Assembly: GCF_000816245.1 (NCBI RefSeq) | Contig: NZ_CP007769.1 | Coordinates: 714,464 to 778,463 of the forward strand | Length of the DNA: 64,000 nt | Origin: Campylobacter sp. RM16704 | GTDB lineage: Bacteria > Campylobacterota > Campylobacteria > Campylobacterales > Campylobacteraceae | Reading direction: 5' to 3' | In this document: piece by piece, positions 18,724-26,808 of the stretch | Numbering within the stretch: the first letter of the stretch is position 1 | Layout of the letters: the number at the start of each line of letters is the position of its first letter | Program-made: the position numbers and the translations under genes | Notes under the pieces: model-generated | The model's input: only the letters and a program-made list of their open reading frames with translations | Databases searched by the model: none | What the model was told of the DNA's origin: nothing

Positions 18724-18780
18724 AATTTCTCCTTTTTGCTAATATTATAAATAAATTTTAAAAGTATTTCTGTGATAAAG

Positions 18781-19386
18781 TTACAAAGAAATTAGTATTA
18801 TTTTAGATCTTTCAAGTTTGATTTTACCTTCTTTTTCTAATTCTTTTAAAATTCTTGAAACAGCTTCTCTAGCACTTCCTAGGTGATTGGCTAAAGCTTC
18901 ATGGGTAATTTTTAAAGTATTATTACTAGCATTTTCTTTTAAAAAATCACAAATTCTAGAAGATAAAGGCATAAACAAAGCTTGTTCTAAAACTTTGATT
19001 AAAGTATTGAAACGCATGGTGATTAAACTTAAAACATAATTATTAATTTTTGGATATTTATTCTTTAAAATTTGAAAAATTGATGAGGGGATGATGGCTA
19101 TACTTGTATTTTGAGTGCTTTGTATAAAAACATCATAAGATATACCATCCATACTACACTCAGAGCAAATAATACATTCATCATTTTCTTTAAGATGAAA
19201 AAGTGTAATCTCTTTTGCATTTGGAGTTAAAATAAAAGTTCTAAGTTCACCTTTTAAAATTTTAATAAAACCCAAGCATTTATTGTTTACTTTAAAGTTT
19301 TTTTCAATATTTTTTATTTGTACGTGTTTTTGCACAAGTTCAAGATCTTGTTTTTCTATTTCAAAACGAGAAAGAAAATTTTCCAT
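18781..19386 (-). CDS. Crp/Fnr family transcriptional regulator with Cys cluster
   Basis: A 201-residue regulator with an N-terminal cNMP-binding-type beta-roll (about 20-115), a dimerisation helix and a C-terminal Crp-type HTH (THEALANHLGSAREAVSRILKELEKEG, recognition helix near 165-180). The loop holds CIICSEC (Cys71, 74, 77) plus Cys37, an arrangement that could sense redox state, metal or haem; Fnr's own N-terminal cluster spacing is absent. It lies between the DUF2892 gene and tpx on the same strand, hinting at a sulfur or oxidant role. Its targets are unknown. Confidence 0.82.
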   Translation of the reverse strand: MENFLSRFEIEKQDLELVQKHVQIKNIEKNFKVNNKCLGFIKILKGELRTFILTPNAKEITLFHLKENDECIICSECSMDGISYDVFIQSTQNTSIAIIPSSIFQILKNKYPKINNYVLSLITMRFNTLIKVLEQALFMPLSSRICDFLKENASNNTLKITHEALANHLGSAREAVSRILKELEKEGKIKLERSKIILISL

Positions 19387-19401
19387 GTTTTTAGGATTTT
19401 A

Positions 19402-19420
19402 AAAGCATTTTATATGCTTT
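19402..19420 (-). terminator. Terminator after tpx
   Basis: A 7-bp stem (AAAGCAT / ATGCTTT) with a 5-base loop lies 8 bases after the tpx stop, flanked by A/T runs on both strands. Confidence 0.6.
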
Positions 19421-19427
19421 AAAATTT

Positions 19428-19952
19428 TTAGTGGCAACTACAACCGCCACATTCACAACTTTGATTAAAGAATTTTTCTAAGGCATACATATTGGGTAGT
19501 TCAGTTACCTCATTTACCAATTCTTTATAAACAACCACACCATTTTTCACTACAAACACCGCTCTAGCTAAAATTCCCTCAAGTGGACCATCAGCCATTA
19601 AAACTCCATACTTTTCACCAAATTCTTTGGATACAAAATCACTTGCAACACTTAGATTATCTATACCCTCAGTTAAGCAAAAACGACTCATTGCAAAAGG
19701 TAAATCCATACTAATAATAATTACTTCTACTCCACTTGATGCTGCTTTTTTGTTAAATTCTCTTGCTTCAGTTGCACATACTGGAGTATCAAGGCTTGGC
19801 ACACTAATAATGATTTGGGTTTTATCTTTTGGGGCGATTTCAATACCTGAAAGATCTCTAGCTTTTAAAGTGATATTTGGGGCTATATCGCCAACTTGAA
19901 TATTATTACCTTTTAAATTTACTTTATTACCTTTAAATAACACACTATTCAT
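19428..19952 (-). CDS. tpx: Thiol peroxidase with a Cys-rich C-terminal tail
   Basis: A 174-residue atypical 2-Cys peroxiredoxin that reduces hydroperoxides using thioredoxin. Peroxidatic Cys59 lies in SLDTPVCATEAREFN and resolving Cys92 in SRFCLTEGI, both at family positions. The protein ends CECGGCSCH (Cys166, 168, 171, 173, His174), a tail absent from the E. coli protein that looks like a soft-metal ligand set. It has an AAAGGAG ribosome site and its own terminator. Confidence 0.92.
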   Translation of the reverse strand: MNSVLFKGNKVNLKGNNIQVGDIAPNITLKARDLSGIEIAPKDKTQIIISVPSLDTPVCATEAREFNKKAASSGVEVIIISMDLPFAMSRFCLTEGIDNLSVASDFVSKEFGEKYGVLMADGPLEGILARAVFVVKNGVVVYKELVNEVTELPNMYALEKFFNQSCECGGCSCH

Positions 19953-20006
19953 TCTATCTCCTTTAATAATTTGTATTAATCATAATATAAAAAGATTAAT
20001 AAAGTC

Positions 20007-22022
20007 TTATTTGCACATACCTGCTTCGATTAGAAAGCAAGAAGGTTGATAATTACTCTTTTTTATTTTATCGTATTTTGCATAGCTTAGATATAAAGTG
20101 TCTTTAGCTCTAGTCACTGCTACATAAAAAAGTCTTCTTTCTTCTTCTAAACTTCCACCCATACTCATAAGCTTTTGATTAGGAAATCTTCCTTGTGCAA
20201 GATCAATTACAAATACAAGTTCAAACTCAAGACCCTTACTAGCATGAATGCTTAAAAGATTAACCCCACTACCACTACTCATTTCACTAGCTCCAAGAGT
20301 TAAGAAATTATAGTATTTATAATTATCACTATAATTTTTTGCAAGCTCTTTTAATACAAACATTTTAGCTTCGATTTTTTCCAAAATTTCATTTTTTTTA
20401 TTCAAATCCACATTTGAGTTTTTGTTAGTTGCTCTTTTGGTTGCTAAAATATCACAAATTTCTTTAAAATAATCATTTTCTAGAATTAAATTTACTAATC
20501 GGCTTGAAATTTTACATTCACTTGCCTTTTTTATAAAAATATAAATTTTTTCAAGATTTTTCGCACAAAGCTCATTGATTTTAGGTAGGCTTAAAATAGG
20601 ATGGGTATTAAATTCACTTTCTAGGTTGAATCTTGATGGAGAAGCTAGTTCTTCAATATCATCAAAAAGCCCTAGTTGATAACTTTGCTTTTTGTATTTT
20701 TTTAAACTTACATTAGCATCAGGGTCTAAAAAACCTTTAATCAAACTAGAATGTCCAAGTTTTAATAAAGCATCGAAAATATCTTTTGCCAAAACTCCAC
20801 CAACCCCTTTGGTGTATTCAAGTAAATGTATAAAAGCCATAATATCTTTTGGATTAAGTACAATTGCAAGCATAGAGCAAAAATTTTTAACTTCTAAACT
20901 TTCAAAAAAACTTCCTCCGCCTTTTCTTTTGCTTGCTATACCAAGTTCTCTTAAGGCTACTTCTACTCCATCAGCACTTGAATTATTTCGAAAAATAACA
21001 GCAATTTCATTAAGATGAACTCCACTTTGTAAAATAATTTTTGCAATGGTAGAGTATTGATCAAATAATTCATTAAAAGTTAGTAAGCTTGGGGCCTTAA
21101 AATTTCCCTCTCTAGTTACAATTAATTCTTTAGGATATAATCTTTCATTGTTTAAAATCACCTTATTAGCTAGTGCAAGTATGTTTTTGCTAGAACGATA
21201 GTTTTTATTTAAAGTAAAAATATTTGCATCGGCAAATCTATCTTTAAAGCTTCCTATAATAGAAATATCAGCTCCGTTAAAAGCATAAATACTTTGATCG
21301 TAATCTCCTACACAAAATAAACTCTTACTTTTAAAAGCGTCAATTAACGATCCTTGCAAGATATTTGTATCTTGATATTCATCAACTAAAATTTCATCAA
21401 ATTCAAAATGATGTGAAATTAATACTTGTTTTAACTTAATGAGTAAGTCGTTAAAATCAATATAGTTAAATCGTGATTTTTCCTCTTCGTATTCTTTTAA
21501 AATATCTTCATAAATTTCAGCATAAATAGCTTGTTCATCATAATTTTGGCAAAACCAATTATAAAACTCATCCAAATTTATATTAGTATTTTGAAATAAA
21601 GAATATATATCATACAAATAGCTTGACATATAAGGTTTAGTGTCGCTTAAATGATGAAAAGTACGTTTTTCAAAAATAGAACGCAAAAGAATTTTAAGTT
21701 CACTTGCTGGCTTTAAAATAATATCGTGATTTAATTCTTTTAATAAAGTATAAGCTATACTGTGAAAAGTTCCTGCAGTTATCTTTAAAGTAATGCTTTT
21801 ATCAAAATATCTATTAAGTCTTTCTATCATCTCTTTGCTAGCTTTATTAGTAAAGGTTAAAAGCATAATTTTTTCAGGCTTTATACCATTTTGAAGTAAA
21901 AATGCTATTCTTGCAACTATAGTTGAAGTTTTACCAGTTCCTGCACTTGCTATGATTAAATTATGTCCAAAAGGAGCACTAGCGGCTTTATATTGTTCTT
22001 CATTTAAACGAGATAAAGGCAT
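20007..22022 (-). CDS. UvrD/Rep family ATP-dependent DNA helicase
   Basis: A 671-residue superfamily 1A 3'-5' helicase. Motifs: Q-motif LNEEQYKAA, Walker A ASAGTGKTST near 27-36, Ia LLTFTNKAS, II LVDEYQDTN near 213-221, III VGDYDQSIYAFNGAD, IV LNKNYRSS, V LLSIHASKGLEFELVFV near 594-610 and VI ERRLFYVAVTRAKD. It is cytoplasmic and probably acts in repair or recombination. Its exact class (UvrD, Rep or PcrA) is not resolved; C. jejuni has one next to tpx as well. Confidence 0.9.
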   Translation of the reverse strand: MPLSRLNEEQYKAASAPFGHNLIIASAGTGKTSTIVARIAFLLQNGIKPEKIMLLTFTNKASKEMIERLNRYFDKSITLKITAGTFHSIAYTLLKELNHDIILKPASELKILLRSIFEKRTFHHLSDTKPYMSSYLYDIYSLFQNTNINLDEFYNWFCQNYDEQAIYAEIYEDILKEYEEEKSRFNYIDFNDLLIKLKQVLISHHFEFDEILVDEYQDTNILQGSLIDAFKSKSLFCVGDYDQSIYAFNGADISIIGSFKDRFADANIFTLNKNYRSSKNILALANKVILNNERLYPKELIVTREGNFKAPSLLTFNELFDQYSTIAKIILQSGVHLNEIAVIFRNNSSADGVEVALRELGIASKRKGGGSFFESLEVKNFCSMLAIVLNPKDIMAFIHLLEYTKGVGGVLAKDIFDALLKLGHSSLIKGFLDPDANVSLKKYKKQSYQLGLFDDIEELASPSRFNLESEFNTHPILSLPKINELCAKNLEKIYIFIKKASECKISSRLVNLILENDYFKEICDILATKRATNKNSNVDLNKKNEILEKIEAKMFVLKELAKNYSDNYKYYNFLTLGASEMSSGSGVNLLSIHASKGLEFELVFVIDLAQGRFPNQKLMSMGGSLEEERRLFYVAVTRAKDTLYLSYAKYDKIKKSNYQPSCFLIEAGMCK

Positions 22023-22029
22023 AAAATTC

Positions 22030-23271
22030 CTAATTTAAAATTATATTTTGTATATCATTAAAATAAAAATGATTAACACCATCTTTATATTCATAATAAA
22101 GCGTAAGTTTATGAGAATCTAATATGGTTTTAACTATGTAAAGTCCAAGTCCAAAACTATCTTTGTTTTTTTTACCTTGGGTAAAAGCTTGAGTATAATA
22201 TTTTAAATCTTTATCTAAAGACTTACCTTTATTCTTAAAACACAAATATTCTTTAGTTATTTCTATTGTTACTGTATTTTCTTCAGAATATTTTATAGCG
22301 TTATCTATCATATTTTTTATAGCTGTTGTAAAAAGCTTAAAGTCGACATTAACACTAAAGCTTTCTTTAATACTAATTTTAATTTTTTCATCATCATTCA
22401 TAGCAATATCTTTTGCTTCATCTAAAAGATCTAAGATATTGTATTTTTTTAAATTGATTAAGCCAACTCCTGATGTAATTTGCTCGATAGCTGCAAATTC
22501 ATTAATTAAAACTTCTAAACGATTGAAAGTCCCGATTAATCTTTCTTTATATTTACTATCTTTGATCATTTCAAGTGTTATTAAACCTTTGGTAATTGGA
22601 GTTTTTAATTCATGCATAATATTTCTTAAAAAAAACTGTCTTGAAGTATTGAGTTTTTGAATTCTTAAAATAGATTCATAAAAAGCCGTTGCTACTTGAG
22701 AAATTTCATCATTTCCTTTGCTGACATTTTGAATTTCATCAAGTTTATTTTCACCAAATTTATCAATTTGTCTTTTTAAGGCTCTTAATGGTTTTAATTT
22801 TCTAATAATAAAAACATATAAAATAAACAATACTAGCATTACTATACTGGCAATAAGTTTAATAACAAAATAACGATAACCTTGATATTCTAAATCTTTA
22901 TACAAATAAAGTTTACCATTAAAAATGATTTTTAAATATACATTATCCTTTAAAGTGATAATCTCAACTACACCTGTACTAGTTTGGGCTCTTGCAATGG
23001 TTTCTGCTTTATATATGATTTTTCTAATAGAAACTGGATTAATTAATTCTACTATTTTGTAGTTTTTGGTTTGTTCTTGAAATTCTTTTTCACTAATTAC
23101 ATTATTAAAATATAGTAATCTAACATTAGCTATGAAAGAATATTTTGCATTAAGTTCATTAGTGTAATTTTGCTGATCGTATTTTATAAGCCACAAAAAA
23201 GCTAAAATCACACTAACGCTAGCAAGTAAAAAAACAAAGGTTATAGTATAAAAAATTGATGATTTATTCAT
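22030..23271 (-). CDS. cprS: Sensor histidine kinase CprS
   Basis: A 413-residue sensor kinase. Two membrane helices (about 8-29 and 135-156) enclose a periplasmic domain, followed by a HAMP-like linker, the phosphoacceptor motif IMHELKTPITKG with His220, and HATPase boxes MIDNAIKYS and FGLGLYIVK. It overlaps the response regulator cprR by 4 bases and sits in the cprS-cprR-htrA order found in C. jejuni, where CprRS controls envelope homeostasis and biofilm traits. Confidence 0.88.
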   Translation of the reverse strand: MNKSSIFYTITFVFLLASVSVILAFLWLIKYDQQNYTNELNAKYSFIANVRLLYFNNVISEKEFQEQTKNYKIVELINPVSIRKIIYKAETIARAQTSTGVVEIITLKDNVYLKIIFNGKLYLYKDLEYQGYRYFVIKLIASIVMLVLFILYVFIIRKLKPLRALKRQIDKFGENKLDEIQNVSKGNDEISQVATAFYESILRIQKLNTSRQFFLRNIMHELKTPITKGLITLEMIKDSKYKERLIGTFNRLEVLINEFAAIEQITSGVGLINLKKYNILDLLDEAKDIAMNDDEKIKISIKESFSVNVDFKLFTTAIKNMIDNAIKYSEENTVTIEITKEYLCFKNKGKSLDKDLKYYTQAFTQGKKNKDSFGLGLYIVKTILDSHKLTLYYEYKDGVNHFYFNDIQNIILN

Positions 23272-23942
23272 TGGGTTAATTTATATCCTATACCTCTGAT
23301 AGAATGAATATATTTTGGAGTTTTAGGATCATCACCAATTTTCTGTCTAATTCTACTAATGATTACATCTATGCTTTTATTACTAGAATCTTCACTAATA
23401 GAACTACAATTATATACAAGTTCTTCACGACTTACCACGCCACCTTCTTTTTTGATTAAATAACTTAGAATATCAAATTCGGCATTAGTAAAATTAATTT
23501 CTTGATCTTTCATAGTAATAGTATGCTTAAATTTGTCATAAACCAAATCTTTTTGTACTTGAGCTTGAGCAGTTTTGGTATTTGAAATTCTTCTTAAATG
23601 GCTTTTAATTCTTGCCTGAAGCTCTTGAGGATTATATGGTTTTGGTAAATAATCATCAGCACCTAAGTCAAGTGCTGCAACTTTATCACTAATATCATGT
23701 CTAGCACTTGAAATAATGATAGGTGTGTTATATTTTTTACGTATTTCTTCACAGACTTCAAGTCCATCAAGACCTGGTAAGCTTAAATCTAAAATAATTA
23801 AATCATAAGGATTTAAGGCAAGTCTTGAAAGACCTATATAAGGTTCATGTGCAATATCTACTTTCATATCAAACTGCTCTAAATATTCGGCTATAATCTC
23901 AGCTAATTCTAAATCATCTTCTATCATTAAAATATTTATCAT
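23268..23942 (-). CDS. cprR: OmpR-family response regulator CprR
   Basis: A 224-residue response regulator: receiver with phosphoacceptor Asp52 (IILDLSLPGLDG) and Lys101 (LPKPYN), then a winged helix ending HSIRGIGYKL. The order cprR-cprS downstream of htrA on the same strand matches C. jejuni, where CprR is reported as essential and acts on htrA. It starts 12 bases after the htrA stop, so it could be cotranscribed with htrA. Confidence 0.88.
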   Translation of the reverse strand: MINILMIEDDLELAEIIAEYLEQFDMKVDIAHEPYIGLSRLALNPYDLIILDLSLPGLDGLEVCEEIRKKYNTPIIISSARHDISDKVAALDLGADDYLPKPYNPQELQARIKSHLRRISNTKTAQAQVQKDLVYDKFKHTITMKDQEINFTNAEFDILSYLIKKEGGVVSREELVYNCSSISEDSSNKSIDVIISRIRQKIGDDPKTPKYIHSIRGIGYKLTQ

Positions 23943-23954
23943 TGTTTTCCTTTC

Positions 23955-25376
23955 TTAAAAAAGTAATGCTTTTACAAAACCACCTCTATTAATCCAAATT
24001 TTAACATATTCTTTGCCTTTATTCAATTCTAATGCTTTATTTAACTCTTTAAAATCAGATACTTCATATTGATCTACCCCTACGATAATATCTCCTTGTT
24101 CAAAACCTATTTTTTCAGCTTTTGATTTTGGAGTAACTTCGGTGATTAAAATACCACTAATATTTTCAGGTATGCGGTATTGCTGTTTATTTTTAGAATT
24201 TAATTCTACTAATTTTAAACCATCAATATAACCTTTTTCATATTGTAATGTTTTTTCATCAGTTTTTAACATAAATTTGACTGTTTTTATTTTATTATCT
24301 CTTTCGTAAGTTAATTCAATAGTTTGTTTTGGATCGATACTTCCTATATAATTTTTTAAATCCATAGGATTTTTAATAGTGGTTTTATCTGCTTTTATAA
24401 TTAAATCACCTCTTTTTAATCCTGCATTATAAGCTGCTGAATCTTTTTGAACTTCTGTAATTAAAGCTCCTTCTTGATTTGTATAAGCTTTTTTAATATC
24501 TTGAGTTAAAGCTCCTATAACTACGCCTAAATATCCTCTTTCGATCTTGCCATACTCGATTAGTTTTTGTGCAATAGATTTAGCCATATTTGAAGGGATT
24601 GCAAATCCTATGCCGTTATTTCCTCCACTTCTTGAAAGTATAGCTGAATTTATCCCAACCAAGGCTCCTCTGCTATCTACTAAAGCTCCACCAGAATTTC
24701 CAGGATTAATAGAAGCATCTGTTTGAATAAAATTTTCGTATTGATTTAAACCTATATTATTTTTATTTAATGCTGAGATTATTCCGCTTGTTACACTACT
24801 TCCAACGCCAAAAGGATTACCTAATGCAAAAACAACATCACCTTCTAATAATTTATCAGAATCTGCAAAAGTTATAGCAGGCAAATTTTTAGCTTCAATT
24901 TTAATCACAGCTAAATCTGTTTTGGGATCAGCTCCAATTAATTTTGCTTTATATTCAGTACTAGAATCAGGTAAATTTACGGTTATTTTTTCTGCTCCTT
25001 CTATAACATGATTGTTTGTGATGATGTAACCATCATTTGAAATAATTACTCCAGAGCCAAGAGAACTAACTACTTCTTTTTCTTTATTTTTTTTATTTTT
25101 AGGAATTTGAGGAAAATCAAACCCAAAGAATTGTTTAAAATAAGGATCATTAAAAAAATCATCAATCCCAAAAGAATTGTTTCTCACTGTTTTAGTTGTT
25201 GAGATATTTACAACTGAATTTTTAACTTTTTGTATAGAATCATGATAAGAAAGTATAGTGTTTGGATTATTTGTTGGCAAAGATCTTTGAATATTATCTT
25301 CAGCTTGCTTAAAGTTAATATTAGCACTAAAAAGACTAGAAGCTGCCATTAAAGATAGAATTATTGATTTTTTCAT
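23955..25376 (-). CDS. htrA: Periplasmic serine protease/chaperone HtrA (DegP/DegQ type)
   Basis: A 473-residue exported protease. Signal peptide about 1-18. The trypsin-like domain has the catalytic triad His123 (ITNNHVIEGA), Asp154 (DPKTDLAVIK) and Ser228 (NPGNSGGAL). Two PDZ domains follow (about 270-365 and 395-470). It refolds or degrades misfolded envelope proteins; in C. jejuni the secreted form also cleaves E-cadherin. The upstream region carries two tandem palindromes (25401-25440) that may bind a regulator. Confidence 0.95.
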   Translation of the reverse strand: MKKSIILSLMAASSLFSANINFKQAEDNIQRSLPTNNPNTILSYHDSIQKVKNSVVNISTTKTVRNNSFGIDDFFNDPYFKQFFGFDFPQIPKNKKNKEKEVVSSLGSGVIISNDGYIITNNHVIEGAEKITVNLPDSSTEYKAKLIGADPKTDLAVIKIEAKNLPAITFADSDKLLEGDVVFALGNPFGVGSSVTSGIISALNKNNIGLNQYENFIQTDASINPGNSGGALVDSRGALVGINSAILSRSGGNNGIGFAIPSNMAKSIAQKLIEYGKIERGYLGVVIGALTQDIKKAYTNQEGALITEVQKDSAAYNAGLKRGDLIIKADKTTIKNPMDLKNYIGSIDPKQTIELTYERDNKIKTVKFMLKTDEKTLQYEKGYIDGLKLVELNSKNKQQYRIPENISGILITEVTPKSKAEKIGFEQGDIIVGVDQYEVSDFKELNKALELNKGKEYVKIWINRGGFVKALLF

Positions 25377-25400
25377 TATTATTTCCTTTTATAAAATATT

Positions 25401-25440
25401 TTTACACAAGTATAAAATTTTATTTTTACACAATTGTAAA
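25401..25440. promoter_or_regulatory. Tandem palindromes upstream of htrA
   Basis: Two 16-bp dyads, TTTACA-CAAG-TATAAA (25401-25416, one mismatch) and TTTACA-CAAT-TGTAAA (25425-25440, perfect), have starts 24 bp apart. Their left sides extend to a 12-bp identical direct repeat ATTTTTACACAA. The position, 25-64 bases before the htrA ATG, suits a regulator site, possibly for CprR; this is an inference. Confidence 0.45.
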
Positions 25441-25470
25441 TAAAAACCTTTAGTTTTAAAACTTATAAAA

Positions 25471-25491
25471 GTTGATTGACTAAGACTAAAG
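25471..25491. promoter_or_regulatory. HAIR-like HspR operator before cbpA-hspR
   Basis: GTTGATT-N7-ACTAAAG matches the HspR inverted repeat CTTGAGT-N7-ACTCAAG at 11 of 14 half-site positions with the exact 7-base spacer. It ends 7 bases before a TATAAT -10 box, so binding would block RNA polymerase. Confidence 0.55.
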
Positions 25492-25498
25492 TTTATGA

Positions 25499-25504
25499 TA
25501 TAAT
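25499..25504 (+). promoter_or_regulatory. Sigma70 -10 box for cbpA-hspR
   Basis: TATAAT lies 22 bases before the cbpA ATG, immediately downstream of the HAIR-like repeat. Confidence 0.55.
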
Positions 25505-25526
25505 CATGTAAAAAAAGGGATAATTA

Positions 25527-26405
25527 ATGAGTAATAGTTTATATGAAACATTAGGCGTTTCACAAAATGCTAGCGCAGATGAGATAAAAAAAGCTTATAG
25601 AAAATTAGCAAGACGATATCACCCTGATATCAACAAAGAAAGTGGCGCTGAAGAAAAATTTAAAGAAATTAATGCAGCTTATGAGATTTTAAGTGATGAG
25701 AAAAAAAGAGCTCAATATGATAGATATGGAGATTCTATGTTTGGCGGGCAAAGCTTTCATGATTTTTCAAGAAATGCAGGTGGAGCTGATATAAACGATA
25801 TTTTAAATAATATTTTTAATGGTGGTTTTGGAGGATTTGGTAGAGGTTTTAGCTCTAGTAATAATTTTAGTAGTGGTTTTGGAGGATTTGGAGGTTTTGA
25901 AGAAGATTTAGATTTGCAAGCTAGCGTAAAAATTCCTTTTGAAAAAGGAATTTTGGGTGGTGAACATCTAATAAATATTAGCAATGAACAGGTTAAAATT
26001 AAAATTCCTCATGGTATTAAAGATGGTGAAAAATTACGCATAAGAGGTAAAGGAAAAAGTTTTCAAGGTCAAAGAGGTGATTTAATTTTAAAAGTTGAGC
26101 TTGAAAAAAGTCAAGAATACAAAAGAGAAGATGATGATTTGTATAAAAAAATAGAAATTAGCCTAAAAACAGCACTTTTTGGAAATAAAATTAGTGTAAA
26201 AACTCCGAGAAAAGAAGTAAAAATTACCATACCACCAAATTCAAAAAATAACCAAAAGATTAGACTTAAAGGTTATGGAGTTCAAAATAGAAAAACAGAT
26301 TTATATGGAGATTTGTATTTAATTTTAAATGTCAAACTTCCCGATATAAATACCTTAGAAGCTGATTTTGTAAAAATTTTAGAAGAGAAATTACCAAAGG
26401 AGTAA
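25527..26405 (+). CDS. cbpA: CbpA-type DnaJ co-chaperone
   Basis: A 292-residue J-protein. The J domain (about 4-67) includes the DnaK-activating HPD at YHPDINKE. A Gly/Phe-rich linker (about 75-125) follows, then C-terminal substrate-binding domains. The zinc-finger CxxCxGxG repeats of DnaJ are absent, which identifies the CbpA class. It is followed two bases later by hspR, an arrangement shared with Helicobacter and C. jejuni heat-shock operons. Confidence 0.93.
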   Translation: MSNSLYETLGVSQNASADEIKKAYRKLARRYHPDINKESGAEEKFKEINAAYEILSDEKKRAQYDRYGDSMFGGQSFHDFSRNAGGADINDILNNIFNGGFGGFGRGFSSSNNFSSGFGGFGGFEEDLDLQASVKIPFEKGILGGEHLINISNEQVKIKIPHGIKDGEKLRIRGKGKSFQGQRGDLILKVELEKSQEYKREDDDLYKKIEISLKTALFGNKISVKTPRKEVKITIPPNSKNNQKIRLKGYGVQNRKTDLYGDLYLILNVKLPDINTLEADFVKILEEKLPKE

Positions 26406-26407
26406 AA

Positions 26408-26782
26408 ATGGAACATAGTTATGATGAGCCAGTATATTTAATAAGTGTAGTAGCTAAAGTTTTAAGTATCCATCCACAAACTCTAAGACAATACGAAAAA
26501 GAAGGTTTGGTAGAACCTAGTAGAACTGATGGTAAGATGAGACTTTATTCTCAAAAAGATATAGATAGGATTAAAATGATTTTACGTTTAACTAGAGATC
26601 TTGGAGTAAATTTAGCAGGTGTTGATGTAATTTTGAAACTTAAAACCAAAATAGATGAGTTTGAAAATACCATAGAAGAATTAAGACTAGAACTTGATAG
26701 AAGAGATAATCCCTCTAAATCAAGAGCAGTAATAAAACATAGAAGTAATTTTGATTTGATTTTTTTGGAAAAAATTAAATAA
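26408..26782 (+). CDS. hspR: MerR-like heat-shock repressor HspR
   Basis: A 124-residue repressor. An N-terminal MerR-type winged HTH (YLISVVAKVLSIHPQTLRQYEKEGLVEP, about 10-38) is followed by a helical coiled-coil dimerisation segment. The C-terminus is basic. HspR represses chaperone genes with DnaK as co-repressor in related bacteria. The operator-like repeat upstream of cbpA suggests autoregulation. Confidence 0.92.
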   Translation: MEHSYDEPVYLISVVAKVLSIHPQTLRQYEKEGLVEPSRTDGKMRLYSQKDIDRIKMILRLTRDLGVNLAGVDVILKLKTKIDEFENTIEELRLELDRRDNPSKSRAVIKHRSNFDLIFLEKIK

Positions 26783-26808
26783 TATTTTTTATATAAAAAG
26801 GTTGGTGA

